Positions 44,220-53,658 of a stretch of 64,000 nucleotides of DNA are shown here, in pieces; positions within the stretch are counted from its first letter, which is position 1, and each line of letters starts with the position of its first letter. Source of the stretch: Marinobacter sp. X15-166B (GTDB taxonomy: Bacteria > Pseudomonadota > Gammaproteobacteria > Pseudomonadales > Oleiphilaceae); contig NZ_MEIY01000001.1 of NCBI RefSeq assembly GCF_001752365.1, positions 1,623,044 to 1,687,043 on the forward strand. Direction: 5' to 3'. Made by a program: the position numbers and the translations under genes. The notes beneath the pieces were generated by a model that searched no databases, had not been told where the DNA came from, and saw only the letters and a list, made by a program, of their open reading frames with translations.

Positions 44220-46115
44220 ATGACAACAGCAACATCCATTCTGGCCAGATCGGTCCGGCTGGCACTGGCGGCCCAGCTTGTGTGCTTGGCCCCGGCAGCG
44301 GTTGCCGTCGACTTCAATGTCTACGGCATTGATGCTTCGTTCAGCACCACGCTGACGGCCGGCACCGCCATCCGCCTGGAAGACCAGGACAAGGACCTGA
44401 TATCTCAGGGTAACCTGGGGCCGCAGTTTGCGTTCAGCAACACCGGGGCCTCTTCCAACAACTTTGACGATGGCAACCTGAACTTTGAAAAAGGCAAGCC
44501 CTACTCAACCATACTCCGCGGCCGCAGCGAGCTGTTTCTCGACTATGTGCCCGACAGCGATGTGCTGACCCGGGTGGGCGCGCTGGTTCGTGGCAGCTAC
44601 TGGTACGACTACGAACTCAAGAATAAGAAGCGGGCCACGGACCCTGTGGGCCAGCGCCGCGAGCTGAACGCGAAAGCAAAGGACAACGCCGCCGGGGCGG
44701 ATTTACTCGACGCCTACGTCTTTACCGACTGGTATGCGGGGGAGATACCGATTGCGGCACGCTACGGGCGTCAGGTGGTGAATTGGGGGGAGAGTACCTT
44801 CATTCTTGGCGGTATCAACGCCATCAACCCGATTGACGTGCCGGCATTCCGCGCCCCGGGGGCGGAGCTGAAGGACGTGCTCATGCCCATTGAGATGCTC
44901 TACACGTCTGTCGGCCTGACTGCAGACGTCACATTGGAGGCGTTTGTACAGACCAACTGGGAGCCGTTCCGCATCGACGATTGTGGCACGTTTTTCTCGA
45001 CCGCGGACGTGGCCGCGGACGGTTGTGGGCCGGTGCTGCTAGCCGGCCAGGTGCCGGATTCCCAAGCGTTGGACGAAGGTTTCGTGGCACCGCGGTTGGG
45101 TGATAAAGAGCCGGGGGACAAGGACCAGTTTGGCGTGGCGCTCCGCTGGTATGTGAACCCGCTGGAAGCGGAACTGGGCTTCTACTACACCCGTTACCAC
45201 AGCCGCTTGCCCTACATCAGCGGGGTGGTGAACAATCCGGCGTCGCCGGAAGGCACGCAGATGACCGACCCGACTGCGCCGGACAGCCGATTCCCGAGCT
45301 ATTTCATCGACTATCCCAAGGGCATTGACCTGTTCGGGGTGAGTTTTAACACCACCTTGCCGACCGGTACCTCACTGGGTGCGGAATACAGTTACCGGCC
45401 AAACATGCCGATCCAGTGGAACACCTTTGAGCTGATATACGGTGGCTTGCAACAGCGGGGACCGGATGGTCAGACCATCAGTAAACTGGAACAGCGTGAG
45501 CAGGCCAAAGGCGTCAACTACGCCGGCCAGGCGGTCGATGGCTACGATCGCTACGGGGTATCACAGGCCCAGGCGACGGTGATCCACTTTATAGAGCGCA
45601 CCATGGGCGCCGCCCGCTTCATTATCGTCGGTGAAATAGGGGCCACCTACGTCCACGATCTGCCCGGCTTGTCCGAGGCCCGTTACGGTCGCTCCGGCGC
45701 CTTCGGGGTGGGCCCGGTGCCTCTGGACGGTCCCAGTTTCTCCGGGGATTACTGCAGCGAGGGGGTCAGCGATGCGGACCCACGCCTGAACATCAACGCC
45801 AGCTACTGCACCAACGACGGCTTCACCACCTCGTTTTCCTGGGGTTACCGCACCCTGTTCGCCTGGGATTATCCGAATGCGGTGGCCGGTATCAACCTGA
45901 TGCCCAAAGTGTTTCTCTCTCACGATGTAAAAGGGTATGCGCCAGACCCCGGCGGTAACTTCAAGGAAGGCAACAAGTCCATAGGGCTTGGGCTGGATGC
46001 CAGCTACCAGAACGCCTATCAGGCGTCACTCAGTTACACCAATTACTTTGGTGGCGATTTCAATGAAATTAACGACCGTGACTTTATAGCCGCGTCAATT
46101 TCTTACGCTTTTTAA
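44220..46115 (+). CDS. DUF1302 family outer-membrane protein
   Basis: 631 residues from MTTATSILARSVRLALAAQL, a signal peptide ending near AVA. The mature part is beta-rich and typical of DUF1302 (SYWYDYELKN, RQVVNWGESTFILGGINAIN). The C-terminus ends in aromatic Phe (ISYAF), as in outer-membrane barrels. Partner of the downstream DUF1329 protein; such pairs occur in degraders of lipids, sterols and polymers. Substrate uptake is inferred, and no biochemical function is established by sequence alone. Confidence 0.85.
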   Translation: MTTATSILARSVRLALAAQLVCLAPAAVAVDFNVYGIDASFSTTLTAGTAIRLEDQDKDLISQGNLGPQFAFSNTGASSNNFDDGNLNFEKGKPYSTILRGRSELFLDYVPDSDVLTRVGALVRGSYWYDYELKNKKRATDPVGQRRELNAKAKDNAAGADLLDAYVFTDWYAGEIPIAARYGRQVVNWGESTFILGGINAINPIDVPAFRAPGAELKDVLMPIEMLYTSVGLTADVTLEAFVQTNWEPFRIDDCGTFFSTADVAADGCGPVLLAGQVPDSQALDEGFVAPRLGDKEPGDKDQFGVALRWYVNPLEAELGFYYTRYHSRLPYISGVVNNPASPEGTQMTDPTAPDSRFPSYFIDYPKGIDLFGVSFNTTLPTGTSLGAEYSYRPNMPIQWNTFELIYGGLQQRGPDGQTISKLEQREQAKGVNYAGQAVDGYDRYGVSQAQATVIHFIERTMGAARFIIVGEIGATYVHDLPGLSEARYGRSGAFGVGPVPLDGPSFSGDYCSEGVSDADPRLNINASYCTNDGFTTSFSWGYRTLFAWDYPNAVAGINLMPKVFLSHDVKGYAPDPGGNFKEGNKSIGLGLDASYQNAYQASLSYTNYFGGDFNEINDRDFIAASISYAF

Positions 46116-46144
46116 ACACTCGGGAACCGAAGGAGATTTGTCCC

Positions 46145-47506
46145 ATGAAAATGATGCGAACTTTGCTATGCAGTACGGTGGCCAGTGCCCTGCTGGCTGC
46201 CGGGCCGGCGGTTGCCGCGGTAGCGCCGACGGAAGCGGCCAAACTTGGCGACACCCTGACCCCGATGGGAGCGATTAAAGCGGGTAACGGGAAGGAGATC
46301 CCCGCCTGGACCGGTGGCCTGGTGACTCCGCCGGCGGGATTCAGGGGTGACGGCCGTTACGTGGATCCGTTTCCCGAAGATCAGGAGTTGTTCCGTATTG
46401 ATCAAAGCAACGTCGACCAGTACGCCGATCGCCTGACCCCGGGGCAGGTGGCGATGATCAACACCTACAGCACCTATTTTATCCCGGTGTATGAGACCCG
46501 GCGCTCGGCAACCTACCCCGAGTCGGTGCAGCAGAAGACCAGGGAAAATGCGACCGAGGTGACGCTGATCGACAGTGGCAACGGTCTGCAAAATTACCAG
46601 ACCGCCATACCGTTTCCGATTCCGCAAAATGGTCTGGAGGCAATATTCAACCACATCACCCGCTATCGGGGGGGCTCGGTCACCCGCAATGTGGCTCAGG
46701 TGACGCCCCAGCCGAACGGTGAATTCAGCCCGGTCAAGTTCACCGAGTCGTTCACCGAGCGGGTTGAATTGAGGGACTACAAGCCGTCGGAAGACGACAA
46801 CGTGATGTTCTACTTCAAGCAGGAGATCAACGCGCCCGCCCGTCTGGCGGGGAACGTCCTGCTGATTCATGAAACCATCAACCAGGTCAAGGAACCCAGG
46901 CGCGCCTGGCTGTACAACTCCGGCCAGCGCCGGGTGCGGCGCGCGCCGAACGTGGCCTACGATGGTCCGGGTACCGCCGCCGACGGCCAGCGCACGACCG
47001 ACAACCTGGATCTCTACAACGGTGCGCCGGACAAGTACAACTGGGAGCTGAAGGGCCGCAAGGAACTGTATATTCCCTACAACTCCTACCGGTTGGCCAG
47101 CGGCGACCTGCGTTACAGCGACATCATCAAACCTGGTCACATCGATCAAAGCCTGGCGCGTTATGAGCTGCACCGGGTCTGGCATGTGACCGCAACGCTG
47201 AAGGATGAGGAGCGGCATGTCTATCAGGTGCGCGACTTTTACATCGATGAGGACAGCTGGCAGATTGCCGTGGTTGATCATTACGACGGCCGCGGCAACC
47301 TGTGGCGGGTAGCCGAAGCCCACGCCATGCAGATTTACGACGCGAAGCTGCCGGCCTACGCGTTTGAAACCCTCTACGATCTGCTGTCCGGTCGCTACCT
47401 GGTGATGGGTATGACCAACGAAGAAAGCTCCCCGTACGTCTACGGGACCGAGCGTAATTCACGGGAATACACCCCCGCCGCGCTGCGGCGTGCCGGTGTC
47501 CGTTAA
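46145..47506 (+). CDS. DUF1329 family periplasmic/outer-membrane protein
   Basis: 453 residues with a signal peptide (MKMMRTLLCSTVASALLAAG). DUF1329 proteins resemble LolB/LolA-like lipid-binding folds and are almost always next to a DUF1302 gene, as here, 29 bases downstream. GAAGGAGA precedes the ATG. Probably carries a hydrophobic molecule between the lipoprotein/lipase and the porin-like protein (inference). Confidence 0.87.
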   Translation: MKMMRTLLCSTVASALLAAGPAVAAVAPTEAAKLGDTLTPMGAIKAGNGKEIPAWTGGLVTPPAGFRGDGRYVDPFPEDQELFRIDQSNVDQYADRLTPGQVAMINTYSTYFIPVYETRRSATYPESVQQKTRENATEVTLIDSGNGLQNYQTAIPFPIPQNGLEAIFNHITRYRGGSVTRNVAQVTPQPNGEFSPVKFTESFTERVELRDYKPSEDDNVMFYFKQEINAPARLAGNVLLIHETINQVKEPRRAWLYNSGQRRVRRAPNVAYDGPGTAADGQRTTDNLDLYNGAPDKYNWELKGRKELYIPYNSYRLASGDLRYSDIIKPGHIDQSLARYELHRVWHVTATLKDEERHVYQVRDFYIDEDSWQIAVVDHYDGRGNLWRVAEAHAMQIYDAKLPAYAFETLYDLLSGRYLVMGMTNEESSPYVYGTERNSREYTPAALRRAGVR

Positions 47507-47527
47507 CCGCACAAGGGGGTAAGGAGA

Positions 47528-47557
47528 CCCCTGGCCGGGGTAGTTGCCGGCCAGGGG
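47528..47557. terminator. Hairpin after DUF1329
   Basis: CCCCTGGCCGG (47528-47538) and CCGGCCAGGGG (47547-47557), 8-base loop, between converging DUF1329 and carbonic anhydrase genes. Lacks a T-tract. Confidence 0.6.
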
Positions 47558-47564
47558 CCGCCGG

Positions 47565-48221
47565 TCAGCCGCCGCCAGGCCGGCTCAGAGAGGCGGTCAC
47601 CTCGGTGTTCTCCGCCAAGGACACGAACTGATTGGTGGTGCCATCGAGGGCGTCGATGCGCCCGGATTCGATATCGTAGACCCAGCCGTGCAGGGTCAGG
47701 CGACCTTCCCGGAGGGCCAGGTGCACCGAGGGGTGGGTCTTGATGTTGGACAGTTGGGCGAGGATGTTCTCCCGCACCATGGAAGCCACGCAGGCGCGCT
47801 GGTTTTCATGGGTCCGGGCTTCGTTGACGATTTTGGCGGAATCGGCGTAGCGCAACCAGTGCCCCACCGCTGGCATTTGATCCATATTCTGGCCGGTGGC
47901 TATAGCGGTCATGGCGCCACAGTCGGAATGACCGCAAATGACAATGTCGGTCACCTTCAACGCTGATACGGCGTATTCCACCGACGCGGAGACCCCTCCC
48001 GGTTCCGGGCCATAGGAGGGCACAATATTACCCGCATTGCGGATCACAAACAGACCGCCGGGATCGTGCTGGGTAACAAGTTCCGGTACCAGGCGACTGT
48101 CGGAGCAGGAGATAAACAGCGTGCGGGGGTTCTGTTGGTTCGCCAGATTCTTGAACAGATCGGCGCGTTCCGGGTACACCTCATTCTGAAATTTCAAAAA
48201 ACCTTCAATAATGTCTTTCAT
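47565..48221 (-). CDS. can: Beta-class carbonic anhydrase
   Basis: 218 residues from [17 protein letters not shown]. Zinc ligands Cys39, His98 and Cys101 with the Asp41-Arg43 dyad ([14 protein letters not shown]). Cytosolic; interconverts CO2 and bicarbonate. TTGGAGCC lies before the ATG; an upstream TTG is rejected. Length is typical. It is convergent to the DUF1329 gene and separated from the AcuI-type gene by 202 bases, so it is probably its own unit. Confidence 0.92.
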   Translation of the reverse strand: MKDIIEGFLKFQNEVYPERADLFKNLANQQNPRTLFISCSDSRLVPELVTQHDPGGLFVIRNAGNIVPSYGPEPGGVSASVEYAVSALKVTDIVICGHSDCGAMTAIATGQNMDQMPAVGHWLRYADSAKIVNEARTHENQRACVASMVRENILAQLSNIKTHPSVHLALREGRLTLHGWVYDIESGRIDALDGTTNQFVSLAENTEVTASLSRPGGG

Positions 48222-48423
48222 CACGAAAGGCTCCAAGCCACTACCTGATTGATATCATTCATCTTACGTTCAGCACTTTGCAAGGTAAAAGAATGGTTGG
48301 TTATAAGTGAACCGGCCTTGTTGCGTGCCAATTTGGACAAATCGAACCGGCGGTGGATTATGCGCCTCGGCGCGGCCCGTTGGTATTACCCATAAGCACA
48401 ACAAACGGGCACGGCCTCGACCT

Positions 48424-49407
48424 TCAGTTCCGCACCGGCACCACCACCCGGCCACGCACCTGGCCGTCCAGCAGCTGGCGGGCCGCGTCGATGGCGTCCG
48501 CCAAAGCGATGTCGGTGGTCAGACTGTCCAGCAGGGCGGTGTCCATGGTATCGGCCAGCCGCTGCCAGGCGTCCAGGCGCTCACTGCGGGGGGCCATCAC
48601 GCTGTCGATGCCGTACAGGGTGATGCCCCGTAAAATGAACGGTGCCACGGTGGCCGGCAAGTCCATCCCCGCCGCCAGACCGCAAGCGGCCACTGCCCCC
48701 CGGTACTGGATGCCGGCACACACGTTGGCCAGCACCTGACTGCCGGCCACATCCACCGCGCCCGCCCAGGTTTCTGCCGCCAGCGGCTTGCCCGGGCCGC
48801 TGAGTTCGGCGCGGTCGAGAATGTTGTTGGCCCCCAGTGACCGGAGGAAGTCCGACTCTTCCATGCGCCCGGTGACTGCGGTCACACTGAAACCCAGCCT
48901 GGCCAGCAAGGCGACCGCAATGCTGCCAACCCCGCCGGCCGCACCGGTGACCAGTATGTCGCCCGAGGCGGGGGTCAGGCCGTGTTTCTCCAGTGCCATC
49001 ACGCACAGCATGGCGGTGTAGCCGGCGGTACCCAGGGCCATGGCGTGCCGGCTGCTCATGGTCGCCGGTAGCGGAATCAACCAGTCGCCGGACACCTGGG
49101 CTTTTTCCGCCAGCCCGCCCCAGTGCTTTTCACCCACCCCCCAGCCATTGAGGATTACCTGGTCTCCGGGTTTAAAATCGGGGTGCTCGGAGTGCGCGAC
49201 CCGGCCGGCAAAATCAATCCCCGGAATCATCGGATACTGTTTGGCAATCGGTGCCCGACCGGTGATGGCCAGGGCGTCTTTGTAGTTGAGGGTGGAGTAC
49301 TCCACATCCACCTGGACATCGCCGGCGGGTAACCGGGCTTCGTCCACCTCGCGCAACGCGACCTGCTGCTCATCCCGGGTGCCTTCAATCACAATTGCTG
49401 TAAACAT
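48424..49407 (-). CDS. AcuI/YhdH-type NADPH acrylyl-CoA reductase family protein
   Basis: 327 residues from [21 protein letters not shown]. Zinc-free medium-chain dehydrogenase/reductase: GroES-like N-terminus ([13 protein letters not shown]) and Rossmann [18 protein letters not shown]. The YhdH/AcuI subgroup reduces acrylyl-CoA or quinones with NADPH. The start has GGAG upstream; earlier ATGs lack support. Detoxification of acrylyl-CoA or general enone reduction cannot be separated from sequence. Confidence 0.87.
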   Translation of the reverse strand: MFTAIVIEGTRDEQQVALREVDEARLPAGDVQVDVEYSTLNYKDALAITGRAPIAKQYPMIPGIDFAGRVAHSEHPDFKPGDQVILNGWGVGEKHWGGLAEKAQVSGDWLIPLPATMSSRHAMALGTAGYTAMLCVMALEKHGLTPASGDILVTGAAGGVGSIAVALLARLGFSVTAVTGRMEESDFLRSLGANNILDRAELSGPGKPLAAETWAGAVDVAGSQVLANVCAGIQYRGAVAACGLAAGMDLPATVAPFILRGITLYGIDSVMAPRSERLDAWQRLADTMDTALLDSLTTDIALADAIDAARQLLDGQVRGRVVVPVRN

Positions 49408-49438
49408 GACCATCTCCATTTTTGTTGGTTGTTTGTTC

Positions 49439-50440
49439 TCAGGTTTCGGCAAGGCCGTAGTCGGTTGGCGTGCTGAGATTGCCCAGGGCGGTGTTGTCGA
49501 ACAGCGGTCGCCCTTCCCACAGGCCGTCTGCAACCTGAAGAGTAACCTGATTCATGATGGTTTGGGCAAGTTTCAGGGTGGCGAGCGCGGGAGGCATGTC
49601 TCTGGGGGTTACCATGGCCAGCGACCGGTGAAGCTCCGGGGTGTCGATGGGCACCGCGACCAGTTCATTGCGCATGACCATCTCGTGCACGGAGGCCAGG
49701 GACAGTACGGTATACCCCAGCCCCCGCTGCACCAGGTCGGTCAGCAGGGGCCAGGCATTGACCTCAATGGCGACCTGCAGTTGCTGCTGATGCTTCATGG
49801 CTTCCTTTTCCAGCAGTTCGCGCAGACCGTGCTTCTCTTCGGGCATCACCAGCGGCAGGTTGAGCACCGCTTGCAGGGAAATGCTCGGGCATTGGGCCAG
49901 CTCACTGTGAGGGGGGCAAATCAGGTAAAAGCGTTCTTCAATCAGTGGCGTGCGTTGCACATTCTTCTGTTTGCCGTGGTGGTAAGTAATCGCCAGATCC
50001 ACCCGATGCTGCGACACCATCTGCTGTAAGGTGCCGCTCATGGCCGATTTGACCGACAGAGTGACGCGGGGATAATTGCGCCGATACTCCTCAATGACCC
50101 CTGCGGCGAAGGTGCGCGCTGCGGTCGGCAGCATGCCGAGTACGATGTTCCCGGTCACTTCGCCGGCGATGGCGGCCACTGCCGCCTGGGTGCGCTCCAG
50201 TTCCTGGAAAATAGCCTGGGCTTTTTCATACAGCAGTTCACCGGCGGCGGTGAGCGCCACGCCGCGGCCGTGACGCACAAACACCTCGACAGCCAGCGCT
50301 TCTTCCATCAAGCGGATCTGACGGCTGAGGGCCGGCTGGGCGACGAACAGTTTTTCGGCAGCACGGCTGAAACTGCCGACCCTGGCGATGGTCAGGAAGG
50401 TGTTGAGCTGGCGAAGGTCAATGTTCAGCTGGAACGACAT
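49439..50440 (-). CDS. LysR family transcriptional regulator
   Basis: 333 residues. N-terminal helix-turn-helix ([36 protein letters not shown]) and C-terminal substrate-binding domain from about residue 95. Divergent from the thioesterase/transporter/acyl-CoA operon across 175 bases with three GTATATA copies, so it probably regulates that operon. Ligand unknown. The stop is 31 bases from the AcuI start on the same strand. Confidence 0.9.
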   Translation of the reverse strand: MSFQLNIDLRQLNTFLTIARVGSFSRAAEKLFVAQPALSRQIRLMEEALAVEVFVRHGRGVALTAAGELLYEKAQAIFQELERTQAAVAAIAGEVTGNIVLGMLPTAARTFAAGVIEEYRRNYPRVTLSVKSAMSGTLQQMVSQHRVDLAITYHHGKQKNVQRTPLIEERFYLICPPHSELAQCPSISLQAVLNLPLVMPEEKHGLRELLEKEAMKHQQQLQVAIEVNAWPLLTDLVQRGLGYTVLSLASVHEMVMRNELVAVPIDTPELHRSLAMVTPRDMPPALATLKLAQTIMNQVTLQVADGLWEGRPLFDNTALGNLSTPTDYGLAET

Positions 50441-50522
50441 ATACGGCTCCTGCCCGGAAAGGCCGTTAAAAGGTGAGCGGGCACGCCGAGATCAGCGTGG
50501 AAAACTGCTAGCCATACAAAAA

Positions 50523-50549
50523 GTATATAGGCTGTATATAAAGTATATA
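50523..50549. repeat. Three GTATATA repeats in the LysR intergenic region
   Basis: GTATATA at 50523-50529, 50534-50540 and 50543-50549, 11 and 9 bases apart, about one DNA turn each. Could be regulator contacts or an A/T-rich promoter element. The rest of this 175-base gap shows no clear gene. Confidence 0.45.
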
Positions 50550-50615
50550 ATAGAGGTATTTTGAGCCTGGTGGTATTCTGATCACCGTCTATCAACATCG
50601 CAACGAGACGACCGT

Positions 50616-51056
50616 ATGACCAACACCAACTTACATGCCGAAAATGAGGGATTGAGTGGGTTTCGGGAACTCCTCGGTTTCACCGTGACGGAGTGGAGCC
50701 CCGGACGTGTGGTCATCGATGCGCCGGTGCTTGCGCACCATCTCAACCGCAACGGTTTCGTGCACGGCGGGGTTCTGACTTCCCTGCTGGATAGCGCGTC
50801 CGGGCTGTGCGGGACCTTTTGCCCGGTACCCGGCAACATTCGCCGCTGCGGCACTGTCTCGCTGGCTACGCAATTCATGAGTCCGGTTCAGGACGGGGTG
50901 TTGCGCGTGGTGGCCCGGCAATTGAGCCGGGGGCGCAAAATCTTTTTTACCGACGCTCAGGTCCATTGTGGCGACACGCTCGTGGCGACCGCGCAGGGTT
51001 CCTTTCGTTACATCCTGGGGGGCGACAACGAAGAGGGCGTGCCGGCGTCGCAGTGA
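50616..51056 (+). CDS. PaaI-like hotdog thioesterase
   Basis: 146 residues. The NGFVHGGVLTSLLDSASG segment is the hotdog-fold active-site region. Paralogue of PaaI at the family level only; it is outside the paa island. Its stop overlaps the transporter start (TGATG). It probably releases CoA from an acyl-CoA handled by this operon. Confidence 0.87.
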   Translation: MTNTNLHAENEGLSGFRELLGFTVTEWSPGRVVIDAPVLAHHLNRNGFVHGGVLTSLLDSASGLCGTFCPVPGNIRRCGTVSLATQFMSPVQDGVLRVVARQLSRGRKIFFTDAQVHCGDTLVATAQGSFRYILGGDNEEGVPASQ

Positions 51057-52390
51057 TGGCAACAGCGACGGCAATGTTCCGCTTCCGGTCGAGTCTGGCC
51101 TATCTGGCCCTGGGTGCGAGCCTGGCGACCTTTTTACCGGGGAGCGCGTCTGCGGTGGTGGTGATCGCGGGCGTGGCGATTTTGCTGGGGTGGCGGCAAC
51201 TGCGTCCCGTCGCCCGGGGAATCGCCGTGCTGGTCTTCGCCGTCAGCCTGTTTTCCCTGTTGGCAGACCCCGGTGTGCTTGCCAGCGCCAGCCAGAGTAT
51301 GGCCGGTATTGTCGGCTTGGTACTGGCGGTGATGCTGCTGTCGGCGGTGCTCAGCACCTCCGAGGATTTAGGTGTGATTTCGCGGAGTTTGTTCAATGGG
51401 CGCTCTGCCAGTCGTTATCTGGGCTTGAGTCTGGGCACCTGGATGCTGTCCTTTCCACTGAATTTCGGGGCCGTGGGGCTGACCGCGCCGATGATTGGTC
51501 AGCAGGTGCAGAGTGCCGGTGATGGCGCCTCCACGCGCAACGCGGCCCGGGCCGTGCTCCGCGGGTTTGGTGGTTCGCCCATGGCGTCGCCCTTGTCGAT
51601 CGCGGTGGTCATGACGATCACCCTGTTGCCAGGGCTGGCCAGTTGGACACTGCTGGTCTGGAGCGTGCCATTTGCATTGACCTACCTGTTGGTCGGGGCT
51701 TTGTTCCGGGAGCAGGAAATGGCTGTGCCGGCACAGGCGCAGGTCACCGCCAGCAGTGATGAACGGGCCCTGTGGCCCTGGCTGAGATTTATTGGCCTGG
51801 CGCTGTTGATTGCGCTGCAGGCCTTTGCCCTCAATACTTGGGTAAACCTCAAGTATTCGCAGGCGGTGACGCTGAGCTGCCTTACCGCAGTCACCCTGCT
51901 GCTCGCGGTGAGGCGCTTGGTGACCGGGGTCGCCAATCTGCCGTCCATGGCGAATGTGGCGAATGAACTTGCCATCATGGGGGGCGCGTCCTTTCTGGGT
52001 GGTGCCCTGGCGGTCATGGCACTGAGTTCGCTGGGCAGTCATTTCGCCTTGCCGGACTGGGCGTACCCGGTGACCGTGTTCTGTATTCCCTGGCTGTTCT
52101 TTGCCGCCGGGGCGATGGGCGCCAACCCCATCGTTTCGGCATCCGTGATCGGCGGTGTTTTGGGGCCGCTCTGGCCGGAACCGGCGCTATTGGGACTGGG
52201 TGTCGCCATGGTAACCGGTTGGGGGGTGAGTACCGCGGGTACACCCTATACCGCCAACGTTATGCTGTTGGAACGGTTTACCGGCTATAAAACCCGGATG
52301 GCTACCTATGGCTGGAACCTGTCCTTTTCACTGTTTTTTCTGGGGCTCAGCGGCTGTTTCAGCGCAACCATCGTGCTTGTCTCGTCCTGA
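51056..52390 (+). CDS. Polytopic membrane transporter of unknown substrate
   Basis: 444 residues starting at the ATG that overlaps the thioesterase stop (MATATAMFRFRSSLAY). About 11 to 12 hydrophobic segments. Segments such as FGGSPMASPLSIAVVMTI and GANPIVSASVIGGVLGP recall ion-transporter-superfamily carriers (dicarboxylate/citrate type), with NxxS-like helix ends. I do not recognise a named family with confidence. It probably carries the organic acid degraded by the following enzymes. Confidence 0.7.
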   Translation: MATATAMFRFRSSLAYLALGASLATFLPGSASAVVVIAGVAILLGWRQLRPVARGIAVLVFAVSLFSLLADPGVLASASQSMAGIVGLVLAVMLLSAVLSTSEDLGVISRSLFNGRSASRYLGLSLGTWMLSFPLNFGAVGLTAPMIGQQVQSAGDGASTRNAARAVLRGFGGSPMASPLSIAVVMTITLLPGLASWTLLVWSVPFALTYLLVGALFREQEMAVPAQAQVTASSDERALWPWLRFIGLALLIALQAFALNTWVNLKYSQAVTLSCLTAVTLLLAVRRLVTGVANLPSMANVANELAIMGGASFLGGALAVMALSSLGSHFALPDWAYPVTVFCIPWLFFAAGAMGANPIVSASVIGGVLGPLWPEPALLGLGVAMVTGWGVSTAGTPYTANVMLLERFTGYKTRMATYGWNLSFSLFFLGLSGCFSATIVLVSS

Positions 52391-52484
52391 ACTTTAGACC
52401 TCGCTTCTGAAATCCAGAGGCTCACTAGTTTGCTGTCCTGCTGATTGGGCAGAATTCGTCAACTTGCAATGTATGGAGGCCGTG

Positions 52485-53644
52485 ATGGCGCTTGATCAAG
52501 AAACCCTGAACCAGTTTGTCGACAGTGTTCGCCGCTATGTGCGCGAACGCCTCATTCCGTTGGAAATGCAGGTTGCGGAAGACGATCTGATCCCGGAAGA
52601 AGTGATTGACGAAATGAAGGAGATGGGGCTGTTCGGACTGTCCATCCCGGAGGAGTTTGGTGGTCTGGGTCTGAGCATGGCCGAAGAAGTGGCCATCATC
52701 CAGGAGATGGGTTACACCTCGCCGGCGTTTCGTTCCATGTTCGGTACCAACGTTGGCATCGGCTCCCAGGGCATCGTGATTGACGGTACCCCCGAGCAGA
52801 AAGCCCATTATTTGCCCAAGCTGGCCAGCGGCGAACTGGTGGGGTCGTTTGCGCTCACCGAAGCTGACGCCGGCTCGGATGCGGGTTCGGTGATGACCAG
52901 CGCCCGACGGGATGGCGATGGGTACATCCTGAATGGCACCAAGCGCTTTATCACCAACGCACCCCGCGCCGGCGTGTTCACCGTGATGGCCAGAACCGGC
53001 ACCCGCGAAGAAGGCGGACGGGGGTGTCGGCGTTCCTGGTGGACGCGGATCTGCCGGGTATTTCCTTGGGACAGCCGGACAAGAAGATGGGGCAGAAGGG
53101 GGCGCACACCTGTGACGTTATCTTCGACAACGTCCGGGTGCCGGCGGATGCCCTGATTGGCGGCAAAGAGGGTCAGGGATTCAAAACCGCGATGAAGGTA
53201 CTGGATCGCGGGCGTTTGCACATCAGTGCCCTGAGTGTGGGCACGGCCAAACGCCTGATTGATGAAAGCCTTGGTTACGCCACCCAGCGCAAGCAGTTTG
53301 GCACTGAAATCGCCAACTTCCAGCTGGTGCAGGCCATGCTGGCCGACAGCCAGACCGAGTATTACGCCGGTAAGTGCATGGTGGAAGAAACCGCCCGCTC
53401 TTACGACGCGGGCACCGCCGTGGCCATGAACGCGGCCAGCTGCAAACTGTACTGTACCGAAATGGTGGGCCGGGTGGCCGACCGCGCGGTACAGATTCAC
53501 GGCGGCGCCGGCTACATCAGTGAATACTGTGTGGAGCGTTTCTACCGGGATGTGCGCTTGTTCCGGCTGTACGAGGGCACCTCGCAGATTCAGCAACTGG
53601 TGATCGCCAAACAGATGATTCGTAACAGTCAGGACGCAGTCTAA
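52485..53644 (+). pseudogene. Acyl-CoA dehydrogenase, interrupted by a frameshift
   Basis: Starts MALDQETLNQFVDSVRRYVRER (GGAGG upstream) and would give about 385 residues. Translation of frame 1 is normal to residue about 177 (TGTREEGGRG) and then becomes unrelated. The homologous sequence VSAFLVDADLPGISLGQ continues in the next frame to the stop at 53642. One G missing from the G5 run at 53020-53024 explains it. Downstream motifs are intact (GEGF-like EGQGFKTAMKVLD, IHGGAGY, YEGTSQIQQ). It may be a real mutation or a sequencing/assembly error. Confidence 0.8.
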
Positions 53645-53658
53645 GCCGGGAGTTAGCT

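Noticed and set aside
53010-53040. Programmed frameshift in the acyl-CoA dehydrogenase
   Set aside because: No slippery heptamer of the usual form or downstream pseudoknot was visible, so a lost G is simpler.
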